Assembly (NCBI RefSeq): GCF_900143515.1
Contig: NZ_FSQT01000001.1
Location: 1,488,001-1,552,000 of the forward strand
Reading direction: 5' to 3'
Origin: Micromonospora cremea
GTDB lineage: Bacteria; Actinomycetota; Actinomycetes; Mycobacteriales; Micromonosporaceae
DNA length: 64,000 nt
The notes under the pieces were generated by a model, which saw nothing but the letters and a program-made list of their open reading frames with translations, did not search any database and was not told the DNA's origin. Shown piece after piece: positions 29,713-37,269 of this stretch; the stretch's first letter is position 1, and the number at the start of each line of letters is the position of its first letter. The translations under genes were made by a program, and so were the position numbers.

Positions 29713-30711
29713 GTGTCGCGGACCCGCACCGAACGCCTGGTCAACCTGGTGATCTGCCTGCTGTCCACGCGACGGTTCCTGACCGCCGCGCAGATCGCCG
29801 CGACCGTGCCCGGTTACGAGCACGATCCGGACGACGCGCGTGACCACGAGGCGTTCCAGCGCAAGTTCGAGCGGGACAAGGCCGAGCTGCGTGAGCTGGG
29901 CGTGCCGCTGGAGACCGGGACGGCCAGCGTCTTCGACGCCGAGCCCGGTTACCGGATCGCCCACCGCGAGTACGCGTTGCCCGATATCCCTCTCGAACCG
30001 GACGAGGCCGCTGCCGTGGGCATCGCCGCGCGGCTGTGGCAGCACGCCGGTCTCGCCGCCGCCGCCTCGTCGGGACTGGCCAAGCTGCGCGCCGCCGGGG
30101 TGGACGTGGACCCGCAGGCCACCCTGGGCCTGGAGCCGATGGTCACCGTCGACCCGGCGTTCGCGCCGCTGACCGCCGCTGCCCGCGACCGCCGCGAGGT
30201 CGGGTTCGACTACCGAGTGCCCGACCGGGACGCGCCCAGCCGCCGGCGGCTGCAGCCGTGGGGCGTGGTCTGCTGGCGTGGCCGGTGGTATGTGGTCGGC
30301 CACGACCTGGACCGCGCGGCGACGCGTTGCTTCCGGCTGTCCCGGGTGGTCGGCGCGGTCCGGGTGACCGGCGAGCCCGGCGGTTACCAACCGCCGGCCG
30401 GCGTCGACCTGATCAGTCACGTGGCCCGCTGGTCCGGCCCGGTGGAGCGCACCGGCCGGGCCACCGTGCTGGCCGCACCGGGCCGGGCCGCCGGGCTGCG
30501 CCGCTGGGCGGTCGAGGTGACCGCCGGGCCGGACGGCGACCGGCTGGTCCTGCCGTACGCCGACCCGGACGGGCTGGCCGGCCAACTCGTCCGGTACGGC
30601 CCGGACGTGCGGGTGCTCGACCCGCCGGAGGTCCGCGAGGCGGTCATCCAGCGGCTCAAGGAGATCGCCGCCCGGCACGACGAGCTCGTCGTCACCGGGG
30701 GTGCCCGATGA
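29713..30711 (+). CDS. pafB: WYL-domain regulator PafB
   Basis: One half of the PafBC transcription activator of the LexA/RecA-independent DNA-damage response; 332 aa. An N-terminal winged helix (ERLVNLVICLLSTRRFLTAAQIA) is followed by the WYL domain (VGFDYRVP, WGVVCWRGRWYVVGHD, TRCFRLSRV) and the WCX C-terminal extension. The WYL domain binds single-stranded DNA and senses damage in mycobacteria. GTG at 29713 is favoured by the close -10 box. The stop overlaps pafC (ATGA). Confidence 0.93.
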   Translation: MSRTRTERLVNLVICLLSTRRFLTAAQIAATVPGYEHDPDDARDHEAFQRKFERDKAELRELGVPLETGTASVFDAEPGYRIAHREYALPDIPLEPDEAAAVGIAARLWQHAGLAAAASSGLAKLRAAGVDVDPQATLGLEPMVTVDPAFAPLTAAARDRREVGFDYRVPDRDAPSRRRLQPWGVVCWRGRWYVVGHDLDRAATRCFRLSRVVGAVRVTGEPGGYQPPAGVDLISHVARWSGPVERTGRATVLAAPGRAAGLRRWAVEVTAGPDGDRLVLPYADPDGLAGQLVRYGPDVRVLDPPEVREAVIQRLKEIAARHDELVVTGGAR

Positions 30712-31772
30712 CCCGGCCGGCCGCCCGCGGCGGCTCCCGGGCCTCCGCCGACCGCCTGGCCCGGCTGCTCAACCTGGTGCCCTACCTGCTGGCCCGGCCG
30801 GGCATCGAAATCGCCGAGGCGGCCGGTGACCTGGGCGTCACCGAGCGGCAGCTGCGCGAGGACCTGGAGCTGCTCTGGGTGTGCGGGCTGCCCGGTTACG
30901 GCCCCGGCGACCTGATCGACATGGCCTTCGACGGCGACCGGGTGACCATCACCTACGACGCCGGCATCGACCGCCCGCTGCGGCTCACCCCCGACGAGGC
31001 GCTGGCCCTCGTGGTGGCGCTGCGGATGCTCGCCGAGACGCCCGGGGTGTCCAACCGGGAGGCCGTCGAACGGGCCCTCGCCAAGATCGAGGACGCCGCA
31101 GGGGATCTGGTCGGCGCGCCGGTCGCGGTGCGGCTGCCCGGGGACACCCGACGGGTGGAGGCGCTGCGCACCGCCGTGGAGGGCGGTCGGGCGCTGCGGA
31201 TCACCTACTACACAGCCGCCCGGGACGAGACCACCGACCGCGTCATCGACCCGCTGCGGATGCTCATGGTGGGCGGCCTGGCGTACGTGGAGGCGTGGTG
31301 TCGCCGCGCGGAGGCGGTCCGACTGTTCCGCGCCGACCGGATCGACGCGATCACCGAACTGGACGAGCCGGCCACCGTCCCGCCGCAGGCCGTCCCGCAC
31401 GACCTGACCGAGGGCGTCTTCCGCCCCTCGCCCGACCTGCCGCTGATCACCCTGCGGGTCGGCCGTGGCGAGCGGTGGATCACCGAGTACTACCCGTGTG
31501 AGCGGGTGGAGGCCGGCGACGGCGACCAGTGGCTGGTCTCGCTGCGGGTGACCGACCTGGGTTGGGCCCGCCGGTTCGTGCTCGGCCTCGGCCCGGACGT
31601 CACCGTGGTCGCCCCGGTCGAGCTGGCCGAGCAGGTCCGGGCGACGGCGGCTGCCGCGCTGGACGCGTACGCCGTGCCCGCGCCCACCGCCGCACCCCGC
31701 CAGCCCGAGGTCGACCCTGCGACGCCCGGCGCCCCGTCGGGCGACCCGGCGGTGGCCGGCCGCACGCAGTAG
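30708..31772 (+). CDS. pafC: WYL-domain regulator PafC
   Basis: Partner of PafB, 354 aa, with the same HTH-WYL-WCX layout: RLLNLVPYLLARPGIEIAEAA and VTERQLREDLELLW form the winged helix, ALRITYYTAARDETTDRVIDPLRMLMVGGLAYVEAWC the WYL core, and the rest the WCX domain. About 30 C-terminal residues are Pro/Ala-rich. It is translated from ATG 30708, overlapping the pafB stop. In mycobacteria the two proteins function only as a heterodimer. Confidence 0.93.
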   Translation: MTRPAARGGSRASADRLARLLNLVPYLLARPGIEIAEAAGDLGVTERQLREDLELLWVCGLPGYGPGDLIDMAFDGDRVTITYDAGIDRPLRLTPDEALALVVALRMLAETPGVSNREAVERALAKIEDAAGDLVGAPVAVRLPGDTRRVEALRTAVEGGRALRITYYTAARDETTDRVIDPLRMLMVGGLAYVEAWCRRAEAVRLFRADRIDAITELDEPATVPPQAVPHDLTEGVFRPSPDLPLITLRVGRGERWITEYYPCERVEAGDGDQWLVSLRVTDLGWARRFVLGLGPDVTVVAPVELAEQVRATAAAALDAYAVPAPTAAPRQPEVDPATPGAPSGDPAVAGRTQ

Positions 31773-31775
31773 GCT
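31770..31775 (+). promoter_or_regulatory. -10 box for the coiled-coil membrane protein
   Basis: TAGGCT overlaps the pafC stop and ends exactly 7 nt before the GTG at 31783, so this small gene may be transcribed on its own without a leader. Confidence 0.45.
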
Positions 31776-31782
31776 GACCGCC

Positions 31783-32028
31783 GTGCTGAAATGGATCGTG
31801 CTCGCGGTGGTGCTGCTCCCGCTCGTGGCGCTCGCGCTGGCCGTGCGTCCGGTGCTGACCCGACTGCCCCGGCTGCGCCGCGCCGCGGTGGCGCTGCAAC
31901 GGCGGGCCGCCGAGGCGGAGGCGCTGCGGGACACCGCCGAGGCGTTGCAGCTCCGCGCCGAGGGCGTTCAGCGCCAGCTCGACACCACCCAGCAGCGACT
32001 CGCCGTGATTCGGGCCAAGCGCGGCTGA
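31783..32028 (+). CDS. Small membrane protein with C-terminal coiled coil, 81 aa
   Basis: An N-terminal membrane helix (about 4-21, WIVLAVVLLPLVALALAV) and a basic linker precede a heptad-like helix rich in Ala, Gln, Arg and Leu (about 33-78). Position between pafC and tatA is noteworthy, but no function was recognised. The layout resembles membrane-anchored scaffold or spacer proteins. Followed by a hairpin at 32039. Confidence 0.72.
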   Translation: MLKWIVLAVVLLPLVALALAVRPVLTRLPRLRRAAVALQRRAAEAEALRDTAEALQLRAEGVQRQLDTTQQRLAVIRAKRG

Positions 32029-32038
32029 TCGATCCCCG

Positions 32039-32075
32039 CCGCAGCGCCGCCCCCGCTCGGGGCGGGCCGCTGCGG
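32039..32075. terminator. GC hairpin before tatA, followed by a second stem
   Basis: CCGCAGCG-CCGCCCC pairs with GGGGCGG and CGCTGCGG around CGCTC... with a 2-nt bulge. A smaller stem, CGCGATG/CATCGCG, lies at 32088-32111. Together they separate the paf genes from tatAC. Confidence 0.65.
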
Positions 32076-32232
32076 TCGCGACGGCTCCGCGATGGTTGAC
32101 TGATCATCGCGGTTGGTCAAGACTTCACCGGCCGGGCCGCGACGACCGCCCCCGGCAGGTGGCAACCGGCCGATCCGCACGTACGATGGGCTGCGTACCA
32201 CCCCCGGACACACAGAGCGACTGGAGCTTCTC

Positions 32233-32526
32233 ATGGGTGCCCTCAAGCCGTGGCACATCGCGGTTCTCGTGGTTGTGCTGATCCTGCTCTTCGGTGCGAA
32301 GCGGCTCCCCGACGCGGCCCGCTCGCTGGGCCGTTCGCTGCGGATCATCAAGGCCGAGACCAAGAGCCTGCAGGACGACGACCGCGACCTCGCCGAGAAG
32401 GCCGACGCGCAGGCCGGCTACCAGCCGCTGCCGCCGCAGGTCGGGCAGCCGCAGCAGGCGCCGTACCAGCAGGCGCCGCCGCAGCCACCGGTCGCCGACC
32501 CGGTGCACCGCGTCCGCGACAACTGA
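32233..32526 (+). CDS. tatA: Sec-independent protein translocase subunit TatA
   Basis: Pore-forming subunit of the twin-arginine system, 97 aa. A short N-terminal helix ([21 protein letters not shown]) with the conserved FGAKRLPD hinge is followed by an amphipathic helix ([18 protein letters not shown]) and a Gln/Pro-rich tail. ATG at 32233 has a TGGAGCTTCTC ribosome site. A TACGAT box at 32182 may be the -10. tatC follows after 18 nt. Confidence 0.94.
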   Translation: MGALKPWHIAVLVVVLILLFGAKRLPDAARSLGRSLRIIKAETKSLQDDDRDLAEKADAQAGYQPLPPQVGQPQQAPYQQAPPQPPVADPVHRVRDN

Positions 32527-32544
32527 CCGAGAGGCCCGAGCACC

Positions 32545-33498
32545 GTGGCCTTCGCACTGCGTAAACGCGGCCCGCGCTCCTTCGAGCGCGCCGCCGACGG
32601 CTCGATGACGCTTATCGAGCACGTCCGCGAGCTGCGCGACCGCCTGTTCCGCGCCTCGCTGGCGATCGTGGTCGGTCTGATCGTTGGCTTCTTCCTGGCG
32701 CAGCCGGCGTTCAACCTGCTCAAGGAGCCCTACTGCAGCCTGCCGGATGCCACTGACGCACTCGGCAACTGCCGGTCGTTCCTTCAGCTGTCGCCCGCCG
32801 ACGGCTTCATCCTGAAGCTGAAGCTGGCGCTGTGGATCGGCCTGATCGTCGGTGCACCGGTCTGGCTCTACCAGCTCTGGGCCTTCATCGCGCCGGGCCT
32901 GCACCGCCACGAACGCAAGTGGGCGTACGTCTTCGTCGCGATCGCGGCCCCGCTGTTCGCCGGTGGTGCCGTGCTCGCCTACCTCGTCGTGGACAAGGGC
33001 CTCGCGTTCCTGCTGGAGGCGGGCGTGACCGGCCTCTCCACCCAGCTGGAGGTCACCCGCTACATCTCGTTCGTCACCAACATGATCCTGTTGTTCGGGG
33101 TGGCGTTCGAGTTCCCCCTCATCCTGTTGATGCTCAACTTCACCGGCGTGGCCAGCGCCCGGCGGCTGCTGAGCTGGTGGCGCGCGGTCATCTTCATCTC
33201 CTTCGCCTTCGCCGCCATCGCCACCCCGGATCCGGGTCCGTTCGGCATGACGTTGCTGGCGCTCTCCCTCTCACTGCTGTACTTCGTGGCGGTCGGGGTC
33301 GCGTTCCTCAACGACAAGCGGCGCGGGCGCGGCAAGGACGTCTACGCCGGCCTCGACGACGACGAGGTGTCGCCGCTGGAGCACGACCCCGAGCCGGTCG
33401 AGGCGGGGCAGCGGGTGGACGCGACCGCGCCGGTCGGTGCGCCGGACCCGATCGCCCCACCGGCACCGATCGAACGTCGCTACGACGACATGACCTGA
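32545..33498 (+). CDS. tatC: Sec-independent protein translocase subunit TatC
   Basis: Receptor for twin-arginine signal peptides, 317 aa, six membrane helices. The N-terminal cytoplasmic signature is MTLIEHVRELRDRLFRA with the signal-binding Glu, then LSPADGFILKLKLALWIG and the P-[V/L]-W-LYQLWAFIAPGL motif. A hydrophilic C-terminal tail of about 55 residues is an actinobacterial extension. GTG at 32545. tatB is not here, as is usual in actinobacteria. Confidence 0.95.
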   Translation: MAFALRKRGPRSFERAADGSMTLIEHVRELRDRLFRASLAIVVGLIVGFFLAQPAFNLLKEPYCSLPDATDALGNCRSFLQLSPADGFILKLKLALWIGLIVGAPVWLYQLWAFIAPGLHRHERKWAYVFVAIAAPLFAGGAVLAYLVVDKGLAFLLEAGVTGLSTQLEVTRYISFVTNMILLFGVAFEFPLILLMLNFTGVASARRLLSWWRAVIFISFAFAAIATPDPGPFGMTLLALSLSLLYFVAVGVAFLNDKRRGRGKDVYAGLDDDEVSPLEHDPEPVEAGQRVDATAPVGAPDPIAPPAPIERRYDDMT

Positions 33499-33522
33499 CG
33501 GCCCCGCGCCGCCTGGTCCGCC

Positions 33523-33553
33523 GACGCCGTCCCCGCCTGCCGGGGGCGGCGTC
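33523..33553. terminator. 13-bp hairpin after tatC
   Basis: GACGCCGTCCCCG (33523-33535), loop CCTGC, CGGGGGCGGCGTC (33541-33553); 12 Watson-Crick pairs and one G-T pair. Confidence 0.75.
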
Positions 33554-33680
33554 GCCGCGTTCCAGGCTCGGGTTGCCGACACCGTCCCGACAGCTCACCG
33601 TAAGCGCCGAGCCCCGGACCGCTGGTGAGGTGGCCACCGCCCGGTGTACGGCGGGCGTCGGACCGGTTACGGTGCTGCCC

Positions 33681-34601
33681 GTGACCGCAGACGATCACCC
33701 GCTCGCCGGTGGCCCCGTCGCCGTGCTCGCCAACCCCACGGCCGGCCGGGGGCGGCACCGCAGCCTGCTGCCCCGGCTGCTGGACGGCCTGGCCGCCGCG
33801 GGTCGACCGGTCCAGCTGCTGTCGGCGGCGAGCCCCGCCGAGGCGGAGGCGGCGTGCCGCGCCGCGGTCGCCGACGGCGCCGGCGCGCTGGTCGCGATGG
33901 GCGGGGACGGCACCGTGCACCGGGCGATGCAGGCCGCCGCAGGCACCGCCGTACCGTTCGGGGCCGTGCCGGCGGGCACCGGCAACGACTTCGCCGTCGA
34001 CACCGGCTTCCCGGCCGATCCGCTCGCGGCTGTGGCGGTGATCGCCGACGCGCTGAGTGCCGGCCGTACCCGCCTGGTCGACCTGGCCCGGATGACCGGC
34101 GCCGACGGCGCCGAGCGCTGGTACGGCGCGGTCCTCGCGGCCGGGTTCGACGCGATCGTCAACGAGCGGGCCAACCGGATGCGCTGGCCGCGTGGCCCCC
34201 GCCGGTACGACCTGGCGATCCTCGTCGAGCTGGCCCGGTTACGGCCCAGGCGGTACACGCTGCAGCTGGACGGGGTGCCGCACGAGCTGGACGCGGTGCT
34301 GGTGGCGGTGGGCAACTGCCCGAGCTACGGGGGCGGCATGCGCATCTGCCCAGACGCCGACCCGACCGACGGGCTGCTGGACGTGGTGGTGGGTGGCCGG
34401 ATCGACCGGCGCACCCTGATCCGGATCAAGCCCCGCATCTACCAGGGCACCCACGTCGATCACCCCCTCGTGCGCAGCTACCGGGCGCGGACGGTGGAGC
34501 TGAGCGCCGAGGGCATCACCACGTACGCCGACGGCGAGCGTTCGCTGGACCTGCCGGTGACGGTCAGCGTGGTTCCGGGCGCGCTGCGGCTGCTGCGCTG
34601 A
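33681..34601 (+). CDS. Diacylglycerol/lipid kinase family protein (DgkB/YegS type)
   Basis: Phosphorylates a membrane lipid, usually diacylglycerol; 306 aa. N-terminal catalytic domain: VAVLANPTAGRGRH, the ATP-binding GGDGTV (74-79) and VPAGTGNDFA. The C-terminal beta-sandwich includes VLVAVGNCPSYGGGMRICPDADPTDGLLDVV. TACGGT (33668-33673) ends exactly 7 nt before the GTG at 33681, supporting this start over a GTG at 33672. Its 3' end overlaps the convergent EamA gene by 38 bp. The same kind of gene precedes helY in other actinobacteria. Confidence 0.9.
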   Translation: MTADDHPLAGGPVAVLANPTAGRGRHRSLLPRLLDGLAAAGRPVQLLSAASPAEAEAACRAAVADGAGALVAMGGDGTVHRAMQAAAGTAVPFGAVPAGTGNDFAVDTGFPADPLAAVAVIADALSAGRTRLVDLARMTGADGAERWYGAVLAAGFDAIVNERANRMRWPRGPRRYDLAILVELARLRPRRYTLQLDGVPHELDAVLVAVGNCPSYGGGMRICPDADPTDGLLDVVVGGRIDRRTLIRIKPRIYQGTHVDHPLVRSYRARTVELSAEGITTYADGERSLDLPVTVSVVPGALRLLR

Positions 34602-35478
34602 CCCGCACCGCTCCGATGCTGGCGGCGATGACCAGCACGATGGCGGCGCACTCCAGCAGTGTCAGCGCCTGCCGCAGCACCAGCCAACCGGCGAGCGTGG
34701 CGATGGCCGGGCCGAGGCTCATCAGCACCGCGAAGGTGGCGGTGGGCATCCGGCGCAGCGCCAGCAGCTCCAGGGTGTACGGCAGCCCGGAAGCGAGCAC
34801 CGCGAGGGCCGTGCCGAGCGCCAGCATGGCCGGTTCGAGCAGCACCGCGCCGCCGTCGATGATGCCGAGGGGCAGGGTGAGCAGCGCGGCGAGGGTGAGC
34901 GCCAGGGCCAGCCCGTCCGCGCCCGGGAACCGGCCGCCGACACGGGCGCTGAGCACGATGTACGCGGCCCACATGGCGCCCGCGCCGAACGCGAAGGCCA
35001 CCCCCGCCGGGTTCAGTCGGTCGAAGCCGCCCTGCCCGAGCAGCGCCACCCCGGCCAGCGCCAGCCCCGCCCAGCACCAACTGGCCAGCCGGCGGGCGGT
35101 GAACACCGACAGCGCCAGCGGACCGAGCACCTCCAGGGTCACCGCCGGGCCCAGTGGGATCCGCTCGATGGCCTGGTAGAACAGCGAGTTCATGCCGGCC
35201 AGCGCCAGCCCGAACGCGCCCGCCGTCACCCAGGCCCCCCGGTCGTACCCGCGCAGTCGGGGCCGGCACACGACGAGCAGCAGCACGGCCGAGATCGTCA
35301 GTCGCAGGGTCACCGCGCCGGCCACCCCGGTACGCGGGAAGAGCAGGGCTGCCACGGCGGAGCCGAACTGCACCGACAGAGCCCCGCCGAGCACCATGCC
35401 CACCGCGCCGACGCCACCGGCTCGGCCGGCCGGCGCGCGGGCGGGTGTCGGCCGGTCAGGCAGCAGGGTGTCGGTCAC
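34564..35478 (-). CDS. EamA/RhtA-family DMT exporter
   Basis: 304 aa with ten predicted helices in two EamA repeats, as in drug/metabolite transporters such as RhtA (threonine/homoserine exporter). GMNSLFYQAIERIPLGPAVTLEVLGPLALSV and SGLPYTLELLALRRMPTATFAVLMSLGPAIATLAGW are the repeat-end signatures of the RhtA branch. Start GTG 35478 has TAGCGT (35491-35486) 7 nt before it. The divergent LysR gene is its likely regulator. The exported compound is unknown. Confidence 0.88.
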   Translation of the reverse strand: MTDTLLPDRPTPARAPAGRAGGVGAVGMVLGGALSVQFGSAVAALLFPRTGVAGAVTLRLTISAVLLLVVCRPRLRGYDRGAWVTAGAFGLALAGMNSLFYQAIERIPLGPAVTLEVLGPLALSVFTARRLASWCWAGLALAGVALLGQGGFDRLNPAGVAFAFGAGAMWAAYIVLSARVGGRFPGADGLALALTLAALLTLPLGIIDGGAVLLEPAMLALGTALAVLASGLPYTLELLALRRMPTATFAVLMSLGPAIATLAGWLVLRQALTLLECAAIVLVIAASIGAVRVSAAAAARPEPR

Positions 35479-35485
35479 GGTAGCG

Positions 35486-35540
35486 ACGCTAGGGGGTGCC
35501 GTGTGGGTGAGGGTAATGCCGGTTCGACTGCGGTTATGCT
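35486..35540. promoter_or_regulatory. Divergent leaderless promoter boxes (EamA exporter / LysR)
   Basis: Minus strand TAGCGT (35491-35486) lies 7 nt before the exporter GTG. Plus strand TATGCT (35535-35540) lies 8 nt before the LysR ATG at 35549. An imperfect dyad TAATGCCG/TGCGGTTA (35514-35536) just before the second box is a candidate LysR operator, but the match is weak. Confidence 0.45.
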
Positions 35541-35548
35541 TCCCGGTT

Positions 35549-36403
35549 ATGACGGTGGAGTTGCGGCACCTACGCGCCTTTCTCACCATCGCCGAGGAGG
35601 GCAGCATCACCCGCGCCGCCGGGCGGCTCCGCGTCACCCAGCCCGCGCTGTCGCGCACGCTGCGCCAGCTGGAGGACCACCTGGGGATCCGGCTGGTCGA
35701 CCGCTCCACCCACCACCTGCACCTGACCCCGGCCGGCCGGTCGCTGCGGGACCGGGCCGCCGCCGCGGTCGCGGCCGTCGACGACGTGCTCGATCCGGGG
35801 TACGCCGCCGGGCGGCCGCTGCGGCTCGGGCACGCCTGGTCGGCGCTGGGCGGGCACACCGTCACCCTGCTGCGCCGCTGGCGGAGCGCCCACCCGGACA
35901 CGCCACTTGAGCTGCTGCGCATCGACGACCGCACCGCCGGGCTGGCCCGGGGCGCCGTGGACGTCGCGGTACTGCGTCAGCCGGTCGACCTGCCCGACGT
36001 GCGCACCGTGCGGCTGCTCACCGAGCCTCGGCTCGCCACGGTCCCGGCGGACAGCCCGTTGGTCGAGCGGGCTGTGCTCACCCTGGCCGACCTGATCGAT
36101 CAGCCCATCGCGGTGAACACCGCCACCGGCACCACCACGCTCGGCCTCTGGCCGGCGGGCGCCGCCCCGGCGACCGTGGTGCCGGTGGCGAACACCGACG
36201 ACTGGCTCGCCGCGATCAGCGCCGGTCGGGCGGTCGGGGTCACCACGTCCGCGACCGCCGCGATGTACCCCACGCCAGCGGTGGCGTACCGGCCCCTCAC
36301 CGACGCTCCCGAGGTCACCGTGCTGCTGGCCTGGCGGCACCCGCCCCGGCACCCGGGCGTCGCCGACCTGGTCGCGCTCGCCCACGAGGTCGTCGCCGCC
36401 TGA
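35549..36403 (+). CDS. LysR-family transcriptional regulator
   Basis: 284 aa. N-terminal winged HTH: MTVELRHLRAFLTIAEEGSITRAAGRLRVTQPALSRTLRQLE, then the linker DHLGIRLVDRSTHHLHLTPAG. The C-terminal two-lobed effector domain runs from about 90. Divergent placement next to the EamA exporter suggests it senses an exported metabolite and controls that gene. ATG at 35549 chosen from the HTH start and the close TATGCT box. Confidence 0.93.
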   Translation: MTVELRHLRAFLTIAEEGSITRAAGRLRVTQPALSRTLRQLEDHLGIRLVDRSTHHLHLTPAGRSLRDRAAAAVAAVDDVLDPGYAAGRPLRLGHAWSALGGHTVTLLRRWRSAHPDTPLELLRIDDRTAGLARGAVDVAVLRQPVDLPDVRTVRLLTEPRLATVPADSPLVERAVLTLADLIDQPIAVNTATGTTTLGLWPAGAAPATVVPVANTDDWLAAISAGRAVGVTTSATAAMYPTPAVAYRPLTDAPEVTVLLAWRHPPRHPGVADLVALAHEVVAA

Positions 36404-36412
36404 CCCGCCGGC

Positions 36413-37183
36413 TCAGCCCGGCAGGGCCAGATCTAGCACGGCACCCAGCCCGTTCTCCCGGCCGGGATCGGCGGCCGGCAGCACCAGCACCGCGCAGCCG
36501 GCTGCCACGGCGCCCGCGTCCGCCGGGGTGTCACCAACCATCAGCGTCTGCTCCGGATCGACGCCGAGCATCCCGCAGGCGCGCAGGAAGATCGCCGGGT
36601 CGGGCTTGCACCGCCCCACCTCGTAGGAGAGCACGAACGCGTCGACCAGCCCGGTCAACCCCCAGGCGTCGAAGTGCGGCCGCAGGTCGAAGCCGATGTT
36701 GCTGACCACCGCCACCCGCACCCCGGCCTCGCGCAGCGCGGTAAGGGTGGGAGCGGTGTCCGGGTACGGCAGCCAGCCCTCGGCGATCAGCAGCCGCTCG
36801 TAGAGAGCGTCGGCGAAGCCCTCGATGCCCGCGTCGACGGTCTCGGCCAGCCCCGTGTAGGCACCCCGGTGGGCGTGCGGGTAGAGGTCCCGGTCGGCCC
36901 ACAGCTCGGCCAGCCGGGGCGGCACCCGGGCGGGCAGGGGCCCGCCGGCCCGGCCGGCGGTCAGCAACCGGTCGGCCAGCGAGGTGGCCCGTACCCGATC
37001 CAGCGTGACCCCGCATGCCGCCGCGGCCGCCAGCACCCACTGCCGCGGCTCCTCCACCTGGGCCAGGGTGCCGTGAAAGTCGAAGAGCACCGCCTTCACG
37101 GGCCGTCGGGACGCCCGGGAGGCGGCGGCGTCCTCGGCGCTGCCCGGCGGACGAGTCTGGGGCGGTTCGGCATGGTCCGGCAC
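36413..37183 (-). CDS. HAD-superfamily hydrolase with DxHxT motif I
   Basis: 256 aa, haloacid dehalogenase fold with an alpha-helical cap. Motif I reads LFDFHGTL, where the second Asp of the usual DxDxT is His. Motif II is VAVVSNIG, motif III is the Lys in RCKPDPAIF, and motif IV is MVGDTPADAGA. The second Asp is normally the general acid/base, so the swap could change the activity or mean a different substrate class. Start at GTG 37183 is supported by TAGGGT 7 nt before it. It is divergent from helY. Confidence 0.85.
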   Translation of the reverse strand: MPDHAEPPQTRPPGSAEDAAASRASRRPVKAVLFDFHGTLAQVEEPRQWVLAAAAACGVTLDRVRATSLADRLLTAGRAGGPLPARVPPRLAELWADRDLYPHAHRGAYTGLAETVDAGIEGFADALYERLLIAEGWLPYPDTAPTLTALREAGVRVAVVSNIGFDLRPHFDAWGLTGLVDAFVLSYEVGRCKPDPAIFLRACGMLGVDPEQTLMVGDTPADAGAVAAGCAVLVLPAADPGRENGLGAVLDLALPG

Positions 37184-37190
37184 GCCGTGC

Positions 37191-37262
37191 ACCCTACCGA
37201 CCGCCGCCGACGACCCCTCCGCACGGCCTTGTCGGGTGTCGTGTCCCGGCACGCACTAATCT
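37191..37262. promoter_or_regulatory. Divergent leaderless promoter boxes (HAD hydrolase / helY)
   Basis: Minus strand TAGGGT (37196-37191) ends 7 nt before GTG 37183; plus strand TAATCT (37257-37262) ends 7 nt before ATG 37270. Confidence 0.5.
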
Positions 37263-37269
37263 TGGTGAC

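Noticed and set aside
32088-32111. CGCGATG/CATCGCG stem as a tatA riboswitch
   Set aside because: A single 7-bp stem with a 10-nt loop; no conserved riboswitch core around it. More likely part of the terminator pair.
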